DNA of 64,000 nt from Rhizobium vallis (GTDB lineage: Bacteria > Pseudomonadota > Alphaproteobacteria > Rhizobiales > Rhizobiaceae): NCBI RefSeq assembly GCF_003985155.1, contig NZ_ML133692.1:248001-312000 (forward strand). The letters are read 5' to 3'. Each line of letters opens with the position of its first letter. Positions within the stretch are counted from its first letter, which is position 1. The notes under the pieces are model-generated. The model saw nothing but the letters and a program-made list of their open reading frames with translations. It did no database searches and had not been told where the DNA came from. The position numbers and the translations under genes are program-made. Shown here piece by piece: positions 52,495 through 61,136 of this stretch.

Positions 52495-52527
52495 AAGGCG
52501 GTCCCTGCAGGGGCCGCCTTTTCTTTT
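52495..52527 (+). terminator. pal intrinsic terminator
   Basis: AAGGCGGTCCC (52495-52505) pairs with GGGGCCGCCTT (52510-52520) around TGCA, 11 bp including one G-T pair, followed by a T-rich tail. It separates pal from cpoB. Confidence 0.92.
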
Positions 52528-52630
52528 TGACCACACTTTGGCCAGACTCCGTTGCTTTTTGAAAGCAATTGGAAAAATCTCCTGTTCGTGCCATCGAGGC
52601 GCGAAGAATCACTGGGACAGGACGATACAT

Positions 52631-53620
52631 ATGAAGAAACTTGTCGTGGCAGGCATGCTGTGCCTCGCGGCTGTGACCGGGAGCGAACGGGCGGCCTATT
52701 CCGCTTCGTTCTTCGGGCTGCATCTCGGCGACCGATCCACGGAAAACCAGGCGGCGCCGCCGGTCGTCAAGGTGCAGAGCGGCGATGCGGAGGTTCGCGT
52801 GCAGCAGCTCGAAGAGCAGTTGCGGCAGCTGAACGGCCGCATCGAGGAGATGAGCTTTCAGCTTCTGCAGATGCAGGAGACGATCCGCAAGCAGCAGGAA
52901 GATAATGAATTCCGCTTCCAGCAGCTGGAAAAGACAGGCGCCGGCGGCAATACGACCAAGGCGCCCGTCAAGAAGAGCGAAACCGATCCCGCTCCGGCAG
53001 CCTCGGGCGGCGACGATATCGCCAAGGTGATCCAAGCGCCGCAGGGAGCCGAAACGGCTCCCTCCAGCAACGTGCCTCAGAATAGTGGTCTCGGCCAGCC
53101 GCCGAAGGAGCTTGGCTCGATCGACTTCGATCAGAACGGCAAACAGATCGGCGGAACGATCGACGACAATGCCACAATCGGCTCCGGGCCGATTCCTGAT
53201 GCCAATAGCGGGAAGTCTCAGCAGACCGCTTCGCTCGGCGGCGAGGCCGATCAGTACAAGTCCGCCTACGGGCATGTGCTTTCCGGCGATTACAGCACGG
53301 CCGAGCAGGAATTCACGCAGTACATCACCCGTTACCCGAGCAGCGCGCGGGCGGCGGACGCCAATTTCTGGCTTGGCGAGGCGCTCTATTCGCAGGGCAA
53401 GTACAATGAGGCGGCGAAGACCTTCCTCAATGCCCATCAGAAATACGGCACATCGGAAAAGGCGCCGGAAATGCTCCTGAAGCTCGGCATGTCGCTTGCC
53501 GCCCTCGACAATACCGAGACGGCCTGCGCGACGCTGCGCGAAGTCTCGAAGCGTTATCCGAAGGCCTCACGCGCCGTCATCACTAAAGTTGCGAGCGAAC
53601 AGAAGCGCCTCGCCTGCTAG
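52631..53620 (+). CDS. cpoB: Tol-Pal coordinator CpoB (YbgF)
   Basis: The 329-residue periplasmic protein has a signal peptide (about 1-26). A coiled-coil trimerisation segment (about 58-100, V-Q-Q-L-E-E-Q-L-R-Q-L-N-G-R-I-E-E) and a variable linker precede C-terminal TPR repeats (about 205-325; A-Y-G-H-V-L-S-G-D-Y, L-G-E-A-L-Y-S-Q-G-K-Y). It links outer-membrane constriction to peptidoglycan synthesis in E. coli. The linker here is longer than in enterobacteria. Confidence 0.92.
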   Translation: MKKLVVAGMLCLAAVTGSERAAYSASFFGLHLGDRSTENQAAPPVVKVQSGDAEVRVQQLEEQLRQLNGRIEEMSFQLLQMQETIRKQQEDNEFRFQQLEKTGAGGNTTKAPVKKSETDPAPAASGGDDIAKVIQAPQGAETAPSSNVPQNSGLGQPPKELGSIDFDQNGKQIGGTIDDNATIGSGPIPDANSGKSQQTASLGGEADQYKSAYGHVLSGDYSTAEQEFTQYITRYPSSARAADANFWLGEALYSQGKYNEAAKTFLNAHQKYGTSEKAPEMLLKLGMSLAALDNTETACATLREVSKRYPKASRAVITKVASEQKRLAC

Positions 53621-53629
53621 GCCGCCGGC

Positions 53630-54970
53630 ATGTGTGCCGAACGCCCGTCATCGCCTCGATCGGCGATCCGTCAGTTTCTCTTCTCGCTCCAAAGCCCCGC
53701 GCGCATTCTCGTCGCAGTATCGGGCGGCAGCGATTCCACCGGCCTGCTTCTCCTCCTCGACGAAGCCGTGAAGGCCGCGCCCCACCTCAAGATTTCCCTT
53801 TGCGCCGCGACCGTCGATCACGCGCTGCGCGCCGGCTCCGCAGATGAGGCGCGAGAAGTCGCTGCCCTCTGCGCATCGCTTGGCATTCCCCACACGGTCG
53901 CGAACTGGCAGGGCGACAAGCCGAAAACCGGCATCATGGCGGCGGCCCGCGAGGCGCGTTATCGCCTTTTGGCCGAGGCAGCGGAGGAGCTTGCCGCCGA
54001 TCTCATCGTTACCGGCCATACATTCGACGATCAGCGCGAAACGTTGCAGATGCGTGGGATGCGAACGGAGCAGGTTTCATCAGGTATTGCCGATGCGGTG
54101 CTCTTCGACCGGCGTTTTTGGATTTTGCGGCCACTTCTGTTTTCTACCCGGGCAGATATCCGCACCTTCCTGGAAGAGCGGGGCGTGCCGTGGATCGACG
54201 ACCCCAGCAACGAGGATGAGAAGTACGAGCGGGTGCGGATGCGCCAGCAGCTTACGACCGATGGAGGCATGGAGCAGGATATTCGAGCGGCCTGGGAAGA
54301 GCGGCTCGCTTTGTCGTCGAGGGGAGCCGAATGGCTGGACCGCCATTTCGCACTTCACGGCGGCCTGCTCGGGCATGTGCTGCCCGATGGGTTGAGGCAG
54401 GATCAAGCCGTCCTCGACTATGCGCTCGGCCGCTTGACGGCCGTCTTTGGCGGGCAGCCATTTGTGCCGGGGAGGGCGCAGATGGAGCGACTCCTTCCAT
54501 TTGCCGTCGGCAGAGAGCCCGGGCGGATGACAGTCGGCCGGGTGGTGTTCGACCTGCGACGTGATGGGCTTTATCTGGCGCGCGAGAACCGGGGGATATT
54601 GCCTCTAGTGCTGCGGCCGGGAGAGGCGGGGGTGTGGGATGGAAGGTTTTATGCATGCAATGGTTCGCCCACCTCGATAGTGGTCGAGACGGGATCAAGT
54701 CCGAGGACAGGAATGAGGGGAGAGTATTTTGAGCGCTTGCCCAAGGCGGCATGGAAGCGCGCCGTCGCCTCCGCGCCGGCTTTAACCTCCGAAGGAGCCC
54801 CTTTATCTGAGGAATCCGTCCGCAGGGTCGACCTTATGCCCTATTTCGCGCCCTTCGACCGCTTTTTGACACGATTTGATTTCATCTTTGCCGACAGGCT
54901 TTCGGCGGTTTTCGCAACGGCGCCCTATGCGGGGCTGCCTTTAAGAAGTATTGACGGAAAAACCATCTGA
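53630..54970 (+). CDS. tilS: tRNA(Ile)-lysidine synthase TilS
   Basis: The 446-residue protein has the PP-loop S-G-G-S-D-S (31-36) for ATP, V-D-H-A-L-R (about 64-69) and G-H-T-F-D-D-Q-R-E-T-L. It converts C34 of the CAU anticodon tRNA to lysidine so that it reads AUA. The C-terminal region is less conserved. It starts nine bases after cpoB, and ftsH begins 97 bases after its stop; this gene order is usual in rhizobia. Confidence 0.93.
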   Translation: MCAERPSSPRSAIRQFLFSLQSPARILVAVSGGSDSTGLLLLLDEAVKAAPHLKISLCAATVDHALRAGSADEAREVAALCASLGIPHTVANWQGDKPKTGIMAAAREARYRLLAEAAEELAADLIVTGHTFDDQRETLQMRGMRTEQVSSGIADAVLFDRRFWILRPLLFSTRADIRTFLEERGVPWIDDPSNEDEKYERVRMRQQLTTDGGMEQDIRAAWEERLALSSRGAEWLDRHFALHGGLLGHVLPDGLRQDQAVLDYALGRLTAVFGGQPFVPGRAQMERLLPFAVGREPGRMTVGRVVFDLRRDGLYLARENRGILPLVLRPGEAGVWDGRFYACNGSPTSIVVETGSSPRTGMRGEYFERLPKAAWKRAVASAPALTSEGAPLSEESVRRVDLMPYFAPFDRFLTRFDFIFADRLSAVFATAPYAGLPLRSIDGKTI

Positions 54971-55067
54971 CATGGGGGATTGCCTTGGCAACGGCCCGGC
55001 GCAACCCTATGTTAGAGAAGAATAAGACGGTCGCCATGAGGCGGCTGTTCCAGTGCTGGGGAGTTCG

Positions 55068-56999
55068 ATGAACCCTAACTTACGTAATTTCGCCTTGTGG
55101 GCGATCATAGCGCTTCTGCTGATCGCCCTTTTCAGTATGTTCCAGACGGCGCCGGCGCAGACGGGCTCCCGCGAGATCCCCTATTCGCAGTTTCTGCGTG
55201 AGGTGGATGCGGGCCGTGTGAAGGAAGTCGTGGTCACGGGCAACCGTGTCTCCGGAAGCTATGTTGAAAATGGCACCACCTTCCAGACCTATTCGCCTGT
55301 CATCGACGACAGCCTGCTCGATCGCCTGCAGCAGAAGAATGTCCTGGTTTCCGCCCGTCCTGAAACGGACGGCTCCTCGGGTTTTTTGAGCTATCTCGGC
55401 ACGCTGTTGCCGATGCTTCTGATTCTCGGCGTCTGGCTGTTCTTCATGCGGCAGATGCAGGGTGGCTCGCGCGGCGCAATGGGCTTCGGCAAGTCCAAGG
55501 CCAAGCTTTTGACCGAAGCGCATGGCCGCGTGACCTTTGACGATGTTGCAGGCGTCGACGAGGCCAAGCAGGATCTCGAGGAAATCGTCGAATTCCTGCG
55601 TGACCCGCAGAAATTCCAGCGTCTCGGCGGCAAGATCCCGCGCGGCGTATTGCTCGTCGGCCCTCCGGGCACCGGCAAGACGCTGCTCGCCCGCTCGGTC
55701 GCCGGTGAGGCCAATGTGCCCTTCTTCACCATTTCGGGTTCCGACTTCGTCGAAATGTTCGTCGGCGTCGGTGCAAGCCGTGTGCGCGATATGTTCGAGC
55801 AGGCGAAGAAGAATGCGCCCTGCATCATCTTCATCGACGAAATCGATGCCGTCGGCCGCCATCGCGGCGCCGGTCTCGGTGGCGGCAACGACGAACGCGA
55901 GCAGACGCTGAACCAGCTGCTGGTTGAGATGGACGGCTTCGAGGCGAATGAAGGCGTGATCCTGATCGCCGCCACCAACCGCCCCGACGTTCTCGATCCG
56001 GCGCTGCTGCGTCCCGGCCGTTTCGACCGCCAGGTCGTGGTGCCGAACCCCGACATCGTCGGGCGCGAGCGTATCCTCAAGGTACATGCCCGCAACGTTC
56101 CGCTGGCGCCGAATGTCGATCTCAAGGTTCTCGCCCGCGGCACGCCCGGTTTCTCCGGCGCCGATCTGATGAACCTCGTCAACGAAGCCGCCCTCATGGC
56201 CGCGCGCCGCAACAAGCGCGTCGTCACCATGCAGGAATTCGAGGACGCCAAGGACAAGATCATGATGGGCGCCGAGCGCCGTTCCTCGGCCATGACCGAG
56301 GCGGAAAAGAAGCTCACTGCCTACCATGAGGCTGGCCACGCCATTACCGCGCTCAACGTCGCCGTTGCCGATCCGCTGCACAAGGCGACGATCATTCCGC
56401 GCGGCCGTGCGCTCGGCATGGTCATGCAGCTTCCCGAGGGCGATCGCTACTCGATGAGCTACAAGTGGATGGTTTCGCGCCTCTGCATCATGATGGGTGG
56501 CCGTGTTGCCGAAGAACTGACCTTCGGCAAGGAGAACATCACCTCAGGCGCTTCCTCCGACATCGAGCAGGCCACCAAGCTTGCCCGTGCCATGGTCACG
56601 CAATGGGGCTTCTCCGATCAGCTCGGTCAGGTCGCCTATGGTGAAAACCAGCAGGAAGTCTTCCTCGGCCACTCGGTTTCGCAGTCGAAGAACGTTTCGG
56701 AAGCAACCGCGCAGAAGATCGACAATGAAGTGCGCCGCCTGATCGACGAAGCCTATACGCAGGCCCGCACGATCCTGACGGAAAAGCATGACGAATTCGT
56801 CGCCCTTGCCGAAGGCCTGCTCGAATACGAGACGCTGACCGGCGAAGAGATCAAGGCGTTGATCCGTGGCGAGAAGCCGTCTCGCGATCTCGGTGACGAT
56901 TCGCCGCCGAGCCGTGGCTCGGCAGTTCCGAAGGCCGGCGCGCGGCCTGCCACCAAGGGCGATGAGCCCGAAGGCGGCCTCGAACCGCAGCCGCATTGA
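55068..56999 (+). CDS. ftsH: ATP-dependent membrane zinc protease FtsH
   Basis: The 643-residue protein has two membrane helices (about 8-26 and 108-127) around a periplasmic loop. The AAA domain carries Walker A G-P-P-G-T-G-K-T (198-205) and Walker B I-F-I-D-E-I-D (254-260). The zinc site is H-E-A-G-H (420-424). It degrades unassembled membrane proteins and regulators. GGGGAG precedes the ATG; five extra in-frame codons upstream are not conserved. Confidence 0.98.
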   Translation: MNPNLRNFALWAIIALLLIALFSMFQTAPAQTGSREIPYSQFLREVDAGRVKEVVVTGNRVSGSYVENGTTFQTYSPVIDDSLLDRLQQKNVLVSARPETDGSSGFLSYLGTLLPMLLILGVWLFFMRQMQGGSRGAMGFGKSKAKLLTEAHGRVTFDDVAGVDEAKQDLEEIVEFLRDPQKFQRLGGKIPRGVLLVGPPGTGKTLLARSVAGEANVPFFTISGSDFVEMFVGVGASRVRDMFEQAKKNAPCIIFIDEIDAVGRHRGAGLGGGNDEREQTLNQLLVEMDGFEANEGVILIAATNRPDVLDPALLRPGRFDRQVVVPNPDIVGRERILKVHARNVPLAPNVDLKVLARGTPGFSGADLMNLVNEAALMAARRNKRVVTMQEFEDAKDKIMMGAERRSSAMTEAEKKLTAYHEAGHAITALNVAVADPLHKATIIPRGRALGMVMQLPEGDRYSMSYKWMVSRLCIMMGGRVAEELTFGKENITSGASSDIEQATKLARAMVTQWGFSDQLGQVAYGENQQEVFLGHSVSQSKNVSEATAQKIDNEVRRLIDEAYTQARTILTEKHDEFVALAEGLLEYETLTGEEIKALIRGEKPSRDLGDDSPPSRGSAVPKAGARPATKGDEPEGGLEPQPH

Positions 57000-57019
57000 A
57001 CGGCGCTGCCACCCTGAAC

Positions 57020-57056
57020 AAGGCCGGATTTCCCCATGAGGGAAACCCGGCCTTTT
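57020..57056 (+). terminator. ftsH terminator
   Basis: AAGGCCGGATTTCCC (57020-57034) pairs with GGGAAACCCGGCCTT (57040-57054) with one mismatch; TTTT follows. It lies 20 bases after the ftsH stop codon. Confidence 0.9.
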
Positions 57057-57243
57057 CTATTGGTAACGGGATATATTCATTTTTCTCGGTAATTTACGTG
57101 CCGATTTCGATGTTTTATGGCATCCCGATGAAATAAGGCAGGTCCGACTCGCACGCTCTGGGATTGACGACGGACCTTTGAAGCCACATTCGCTTGGAAC
57201 GATGCGCTGCCTTGAATGGCGCGCGGAAAGCGCAGGAGTGCAG

Positions 57244-58596
57244 ATGAAAAGACGCTATTTCGGGACCGACGGCATTCGCGGCCAATCCAATGTCTTCCCA
57301 ATGACGCCGGATCTCGCGATGCGGGTCGGCATTGCCGCCGGCACGATCTTTCGCCGCGGCAACCATCGCCATCGCGTCGTCATCGGCAAGGACACGCGCC
57401 TTTCCGGCTACATGCTTGAGAATGCCATGGTCGCGGGCTTCACAGCCGCCGGTCTCGATGCCTTCATTCTCGGCCCGATCCCGACACCTGCCGTCGCGAT
57501 GCTGACGCGGTCGCTGCGCTGCGATATCGGCGTGATGATCTCTGCTTCGCACAATCCTTACGAGGATAACGGCATCAAGCTTTTCGGCCCCGACGGCTAC
57601 AAGCTTTCCGACGACATCGAGGCCGAGATCGAGGATCTGCTCGAAAAGGACCTGAACGCACAGCTCGCAAAGTCCGACGACATCGGTCGCGCCAAGCGCG
57701 TCGACGGCGTGCATGACCGCTATATCGAACATGCCAAGCGCACCCTGCCGCGCGACGTGACGCTGCAGGGCCTGAGGATTGCGATCGACTGCGCCAACGG
57801 CGCTGCCTACAAGGTGGCGCCGGCCGTGCTCTGGGAGCTTGGCGCCGATGTCGTGACCATCGGCAACGAGCCGAACGGCACCAACATCAATCTCAATTGC
57901 GGCTCCACCAGCCCGGTCGCGCTTCAGAAGAAGGTCGACGAGGTACGCGCCGATATCGGCATTGCTCTCGACGGCGACGCGGACCGCGTCATCATCGTCG
58001 ACGAGAATGGTTCGATCGTCGACGGCGACCAACTCATGGCCGTCATTGCCGAGAGCTGGGCCGAAAGCCAGCAGCTGCGCGGCAATGGCATTGTCGCCAC
58101 TGTCATGTCCAATCTCGGCCTCGAGCGCTTCCTCGACGAGCGCGGCATGGCGCTTGCCCGCACGAAGGTCGGCGACCGCTATGTCGTCGAGCATATGCGC
58201 CAGCACAATTACAATGTCGGCGGCGAACAGTCCGGTCATATCGTGCTCTCGGAATACGGCACGACCGGCGACGGCCTCGTCGCGGCACTGCAGATCCTTG
58301 CCGCAGTCAAGCGCACGGGGCGGACCGTCAGCGAGGTCTGCCGCCGCTTCGAGCCGGTGCCGCAGCTTCTGCGCAATGTCCGTATCAGTGGCGGCAAGCC
58401 GCTGGAGGATATCCAGGTGCAGAAGGCGATCGCCGATGCCGAAGCTGAGCTCGCCAAGAACGGCCGGCTCGTCATCCGCCCGTCGGGCACCGAGCCGCTG
58501 ATCCGCGTCATGGCCGAAGGCGACGACCGCGCCCAGATCGAGCGCATCGTCAACGAGCTGATCGGCACGATCTCGAACGTTCGCACGGCCGCCTGA
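57244..58596 (+). CDS. glmM: Phosphoglucosamine mutase GlmM
   Basis: The 450-residue protein starts M-K-R-R-Y-F-G-T-D-G-I-R-G. The phosphoserine loop is S-A-S-H-N-P-Y-E-D-N-G (catalytic Ser102), the Mg site is D-G-D-A-D-R, and the sugar loop is G-G-E-Q-S-G-H. It converts glucosamine-6-phosphate to glucosamine-1-phosphate for UDP-GlcNAc synthesis. AGGAG lies seven bases before the ATG. The 3' terminator is strong. Confidence 0.97.
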   Translation: MKRRYFGTDGIRGQSNVFPMTPDLAMRVGIAAGTIFRRGNHRHRVVIGKDTRLSGYMLENAMVAGFTAAGLDAFILGPIPTPAVAMLTRSLRCDIGVMISASHNPYEDNGIKLFGPDGYKLSDDIEAEIEDLLEKDLNAQLAKSDDIGRAKRVDGVHDRYIEHAKRTLPRDVTLQGLRIAIDCANGAAYKVAPAVLWELGADVVTIGNEPNGTNINLNCGSTSPVALQKKVDEVRADIGIALDGDADRVIIVDENGSIVDGDQLMAVIAESWAESQQLRGNGIVATVMSNLGLERFLDERGMALARTKVGDRYVVEHMRQHNYNVGGEQSGHIVLSEYGTTGDGLVAALQILAAVKRTGRTVSEVCRRFEPVPQLLRNVRISGGKPLEDIQVQKAIADAEAELAKNGRLVIRPSGTEPLIRVMAEGDDRAQIERIVNELIGTISNVRTAA

Positions 58597-58618
58597 TCCC
58601 TGCGAGGCAGACTATCGA

Positions 58619-58647
58619 AAGCCGGTGCGCAAGCGCCGGCTTTTTTT
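58619..58647 (+). terminator. glmM terminator
   Basis: AGCCGG-t-GC pairs with GC-g-CCGGCT (58620-58628 with 58633-58641) around GCAA, followed by seven T residues. Confidence 0.92.
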
Positions 58648-58753
58648 GTGCCTGCGGCGGCAGCGATCCGGTCGCCGGGACCGAGCCCAAAAATCCAACC
58701 GCCTTATGTTTCAGGCTGCTGAGATGCCTGAGCATCAAGGTAAATAATCGTGG

Positions 58754-58768
58754 TTAAGCAGGTTTTAA
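58754..58768. promoter_or_regulatory. CtrA-type box upstream of the outer-membrane protein gene
   Basis: TTAA-GCAGGTT-TTAA followed by C is an exact TTAA-N7-TTAA match, 85 to 99 bases before the start codon. GGTTAA extends it on the left. Its position just upstream of a likely core promoter fits activation by CtrA; this is inference from the motif. Confidence 0.5.
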
Positions 58769-58852
58769 CGTTTCCAATCCATTATCCATCCGAAGCGTAC
58801 CAGATTGGCGGCGACCGAGCCTGCCGACGCAACGGGATTTTGGAGTGGGATC

Positions 58853-59689
58853 ATGAAAAGAAGCTTGTCCGGCATCTTCGCCGCACTGTTGATCGCGACA
58901 AACGCCTATTCCGCGGATCTCGCTCCTGCCGAGCCGATCCCGGAACAGCCGCCTGAGGTGACAGTCACCGAAGCGACCGGCTGGTACCTGCGCGGCGATG
59001 TCGGCTATGCCTTCACCGATCTGCGCGGCGCCCGCTATTTCCAGGGCAGCAACGCCACGGAAGTCGATTTCGACCGCGCGGACCTCGATGACGCATGGAC
59101 CGTCGGCGGCGGTGTCGGTTATCAGATCAACAGCTACCTCCGCACCGATCTGACCTTCGACTACCTCACGCAGGCGGATTTCCACGGCTCGACGGTCGGG
59201 CAGTGCGGCTTCCCGCTGGTGGATTGCACCTCGCGCGACTCCTCCTCGCTGACGGCCTATACGCTGCTCGCCAACGCCTATGTCGATCTCGGCACCTATG
59301 GCTACGTGACACCTTATGTTGGCGCCGGTATCGGTGGTTCCTACGTGAAGTGGAAGAACCTGAAGAACGTTGCCTGCGCCGATGACGGCAGCTTCTGCGA
59401 CGACGAAGTCACCCACGGCGGCAAGGGCAACTGGCGCTTCACCTACGCCCTCATGGCCGGCGCCTCGATCGACGTGACCTGCAACATCAAGGCCGATGTC
59501 GGCTATCGCTACCTGCATGTCGACGGCGGCAACATGTTCGGCTACGCCCAAAATGGCGGCCCGGGCCGCGACAAGGGTCTCACCGCTCACGAAGCCCGTA
59601 TCGGCGCGCGCTACCTCTTCAGCGGCTGTGCCCAGCCGGTCGCCTACGAGCCGCCGGCAATCCCGCTGCAGCAGCCGGTCTACAAGTAA
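58853..59689 (+). CDS. Outer-membrane beta-barrel protein (porin-like family)
   Basis: The 278-residue protein has a signal peptide (about 1-20, cleavage A-Y-S-A). A short proline-rich stretch (E-P-I-P-E-Q-P-P-E-V) precedes an eight-stranded barrel: G-W-Y-L-R-G-D-V-G-Y-A-F, alternating aromatic strands, and G-Y-R-Y-L and A-R-I-G-A-R-Y-L-F near the end. Three to four cysteines in loops could form disulfides. It resembles the Omp25/Omp31-like family of Rhizobiales, including RopB relatives. GGAG lies eight bases before the ATG. Confidence 0.85.
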   Translation: MKRSLSGIFAALLIATNAYSADLAPAEPIPEQPPEVTVTEATGWYLRGDVGYAFTDLRGARYFQGSNATEVDFDRADLDDAWTVGGGVGYQINSYLRTDLTFDYLTQADFHGSTVGQCGFPLVDCTSRDSSSLTAYTLLANAYVDLGTYGYVTPYVGAGIGGSYVKWKNLKNVACADDGSFCDDEVTHGGKGNWRFTYALMAGASIDVTCNIKADVGYRYLHVDGGNMFGYAQNGGPGRDKGLTAHEARIGARYLFSGCAQPVAYEPPAIPLQQPVYK

Positions 59690-59712
59690 ATTCAATTTCT
59701 TGCATCGGAAAG

Positions 59713-59737
59713 CCGCCCGACCCCGGGCGGTTTTTTT
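59713..59737 (+). terminator. Outer-membrane protein gene terminator
   Basis: CCGCCCG (59713-59719) and CGGGCGG (59724-59730) with a 4-nt loop, followed by seven T residues. Confidence 0.93.
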
Positions 59738-59823
59738 CGTTTCGGCCACCTTGCTTGCGTTAAAATATCCTCAACTTGCGACACTTCGATCTTGACTATG
59801 AAGCGCCCGATCCATACACACAG

Positions 59824-59872
59824 CGGCGGGACACCCTTCCCCAACGAAGGGCTTTCTATCTGAGAGGATAGC
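59824..59872 (+). ncRNA. serC RNA motif (5' leader)
   Basis: Immediately before serC lie two short hairpins: CCCTTC (59834-59839) with GAAGGG (59846-59851), then CTATC (59856-59860) with GATAG (59867-59871), preceded by GGCGGGACA. This matches the serC leader motif described for Alphaproteobacteria by comparative genomics. The second stem ends four bases before the ATG and covers the ribosome site AGAGGA, so folding would restrict translation of serC. Its ligand or trigger is unknown. Confidence 0.75.
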
Positions 59873-59875
59873 ATC

Positions 59876-61054
59876 ATGGCGAAGACCGCAAAGCCGGACA
59901 TCCGTCCGCAAAATACTCATTTTTCTTCTGGCCCCTGCTCGAAGCGCCCCGGTTGGTCGCTCGACGCTCTTTCCGACGCGGCTCTTGGCCGTTCGCATCG
60001 TGCGAAGGTCGGCAAGACCAAGCTCAAGCAGGCCATCGACCTTACCCGTGAGATTCTTCAGGTGCCGGCGGATTACCGCATCGGCATCGTTCCGGCATCC
60101 GATACCGGCGCCGTCGAAATGGCGCTCTGGTCGCTGCTCGGCGAGCGCGGCGTCGACATGCTCGCCTGGGAAAGCTTTGGCGCCGGCTGGGTAACCGATG
60201 TCGTCAAGCAGCTGAAACTCAAGGATGTGCGCAGGCTCGAAGCCGGTTACGGCGAGCTTCCCGATCTCTCGGCCGTCGATTTCGACCGCGACGTCGTCTT
60301 CACCTGGAACGGCACCACTTCGGGCGTGCGCGTGCCGAATGCGGATTTCATCCCTGCCGACCGCAAGGGCCTGACGATCTGCGATGCGACCTCGGCCGCT
60401 TTCGCGCAGGAACTCGATTTTGCCAAGCTCGATGTCGTCACCTTCTCCTGGCAGAAGGTTCTGGGCGGCGAGGGCGCACACGGCGTCATCATTCTGTCGC
60501 CCCGCGCTGTCGAGCGCCTCACCACCTACACGCCAGCCTGGCCGCTGCCGAAGATCTTCCGCATGACCTCGGGCGGCAAGCTGACGGAAGGTATCTTCCA
60601 GGGCGAGACGATCAACACGCCGTCGATGCTCTGCGTCGAAGACTATATCGATGCGCTGGTCTGGGCCAAGGGCCTCGGCGGCCTCAAGGCGCTGATCGCG
60701 CGCGCCGACGCCAATGCCAAGGTCATCCACGATTTCGTCGCGGCAAATGAGTGGATCGCCAATCTCGCCGTCAAGGCGGAAACGGCTTCCAACACCTCCG
60801 TCTGCCTGAAGATCGTCGATAAGGATGTGAGCGCCCTCGACGACGACGGCCAGGCGAATTTCGCTAAGGGTCTCGTCGGCCTGCTGGAAAAGGAAGGCGT
60901 CGCCTATGACGTCGGCCATTACCGCGACGCGCCGTCCGGCCTGCGCATCTGGGCCGGCGCCACGATCGAAGCATCAGACATGCAGAAGCTGATGCCTTGG
61001 CTTTCCTGGGCTTTCGAAACCCAGAAGGCGCAGCTTGCTCAGGCCGCAGCCTGA
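59876..61054 (+). CDS. serC: Phosphoserine aminotransferase
   Basis: The 392-residue PLP enzyme has F-S-S-G-P-C-S-K-R-P-G-W near the start. The PLP lysine is in F-S-W-Q-K-V-L-G-G-E-G-A-H-G (about 190-203). It makes phosphoserine from 3-phosphohydroxypyruvate and glutamate, and also acts in vitamin B6 synthesis. It is the longer alphaproteobacterial form. serA follows after 82 bases and supplies its substrate. Confidence 0.96.
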   Translation: MAKTAKPDIRPQNTHFSSGPCSKRPGWSLDALSDAALGRSHRAKVGKTKLKQAIDLTREILQVPADYRIGIVPASDTGAVEMALWSLLGERGVDMLAWESFGAGWVTDVVKQLKLKDVRRLEAGYGELPDLSAVDFDRDVVFTWNGTTSGVRVPNADFIPADRKGLTICDATSAAFAQELDFAKLDVVTFSWQKVLGGEGAHGVIILSPRAVERLTTYTPAWPLPKIFRMTSGGKLTEGIFQGETINTPSMLCVEDYIDALVWAKGLGGLKALIARADANAKVIHDFVAANEWIANLAVKAETASNTSVCLKIVDKDVSALDDDGQANFAKGLVGLLEKEGVAYDVGHYRDAPSGLRIWAGATIEASDMQKLMPWLSWAFETQKAQLAQAAA

Positions 61055-61136
61055 TGTGATCGCATCCGGCTCCGCCACAGGGCGGAGCCCAGCATCTCCA
61101 TTCATTCATCGCTGAACACTTTTGAAGGAGGCCACA

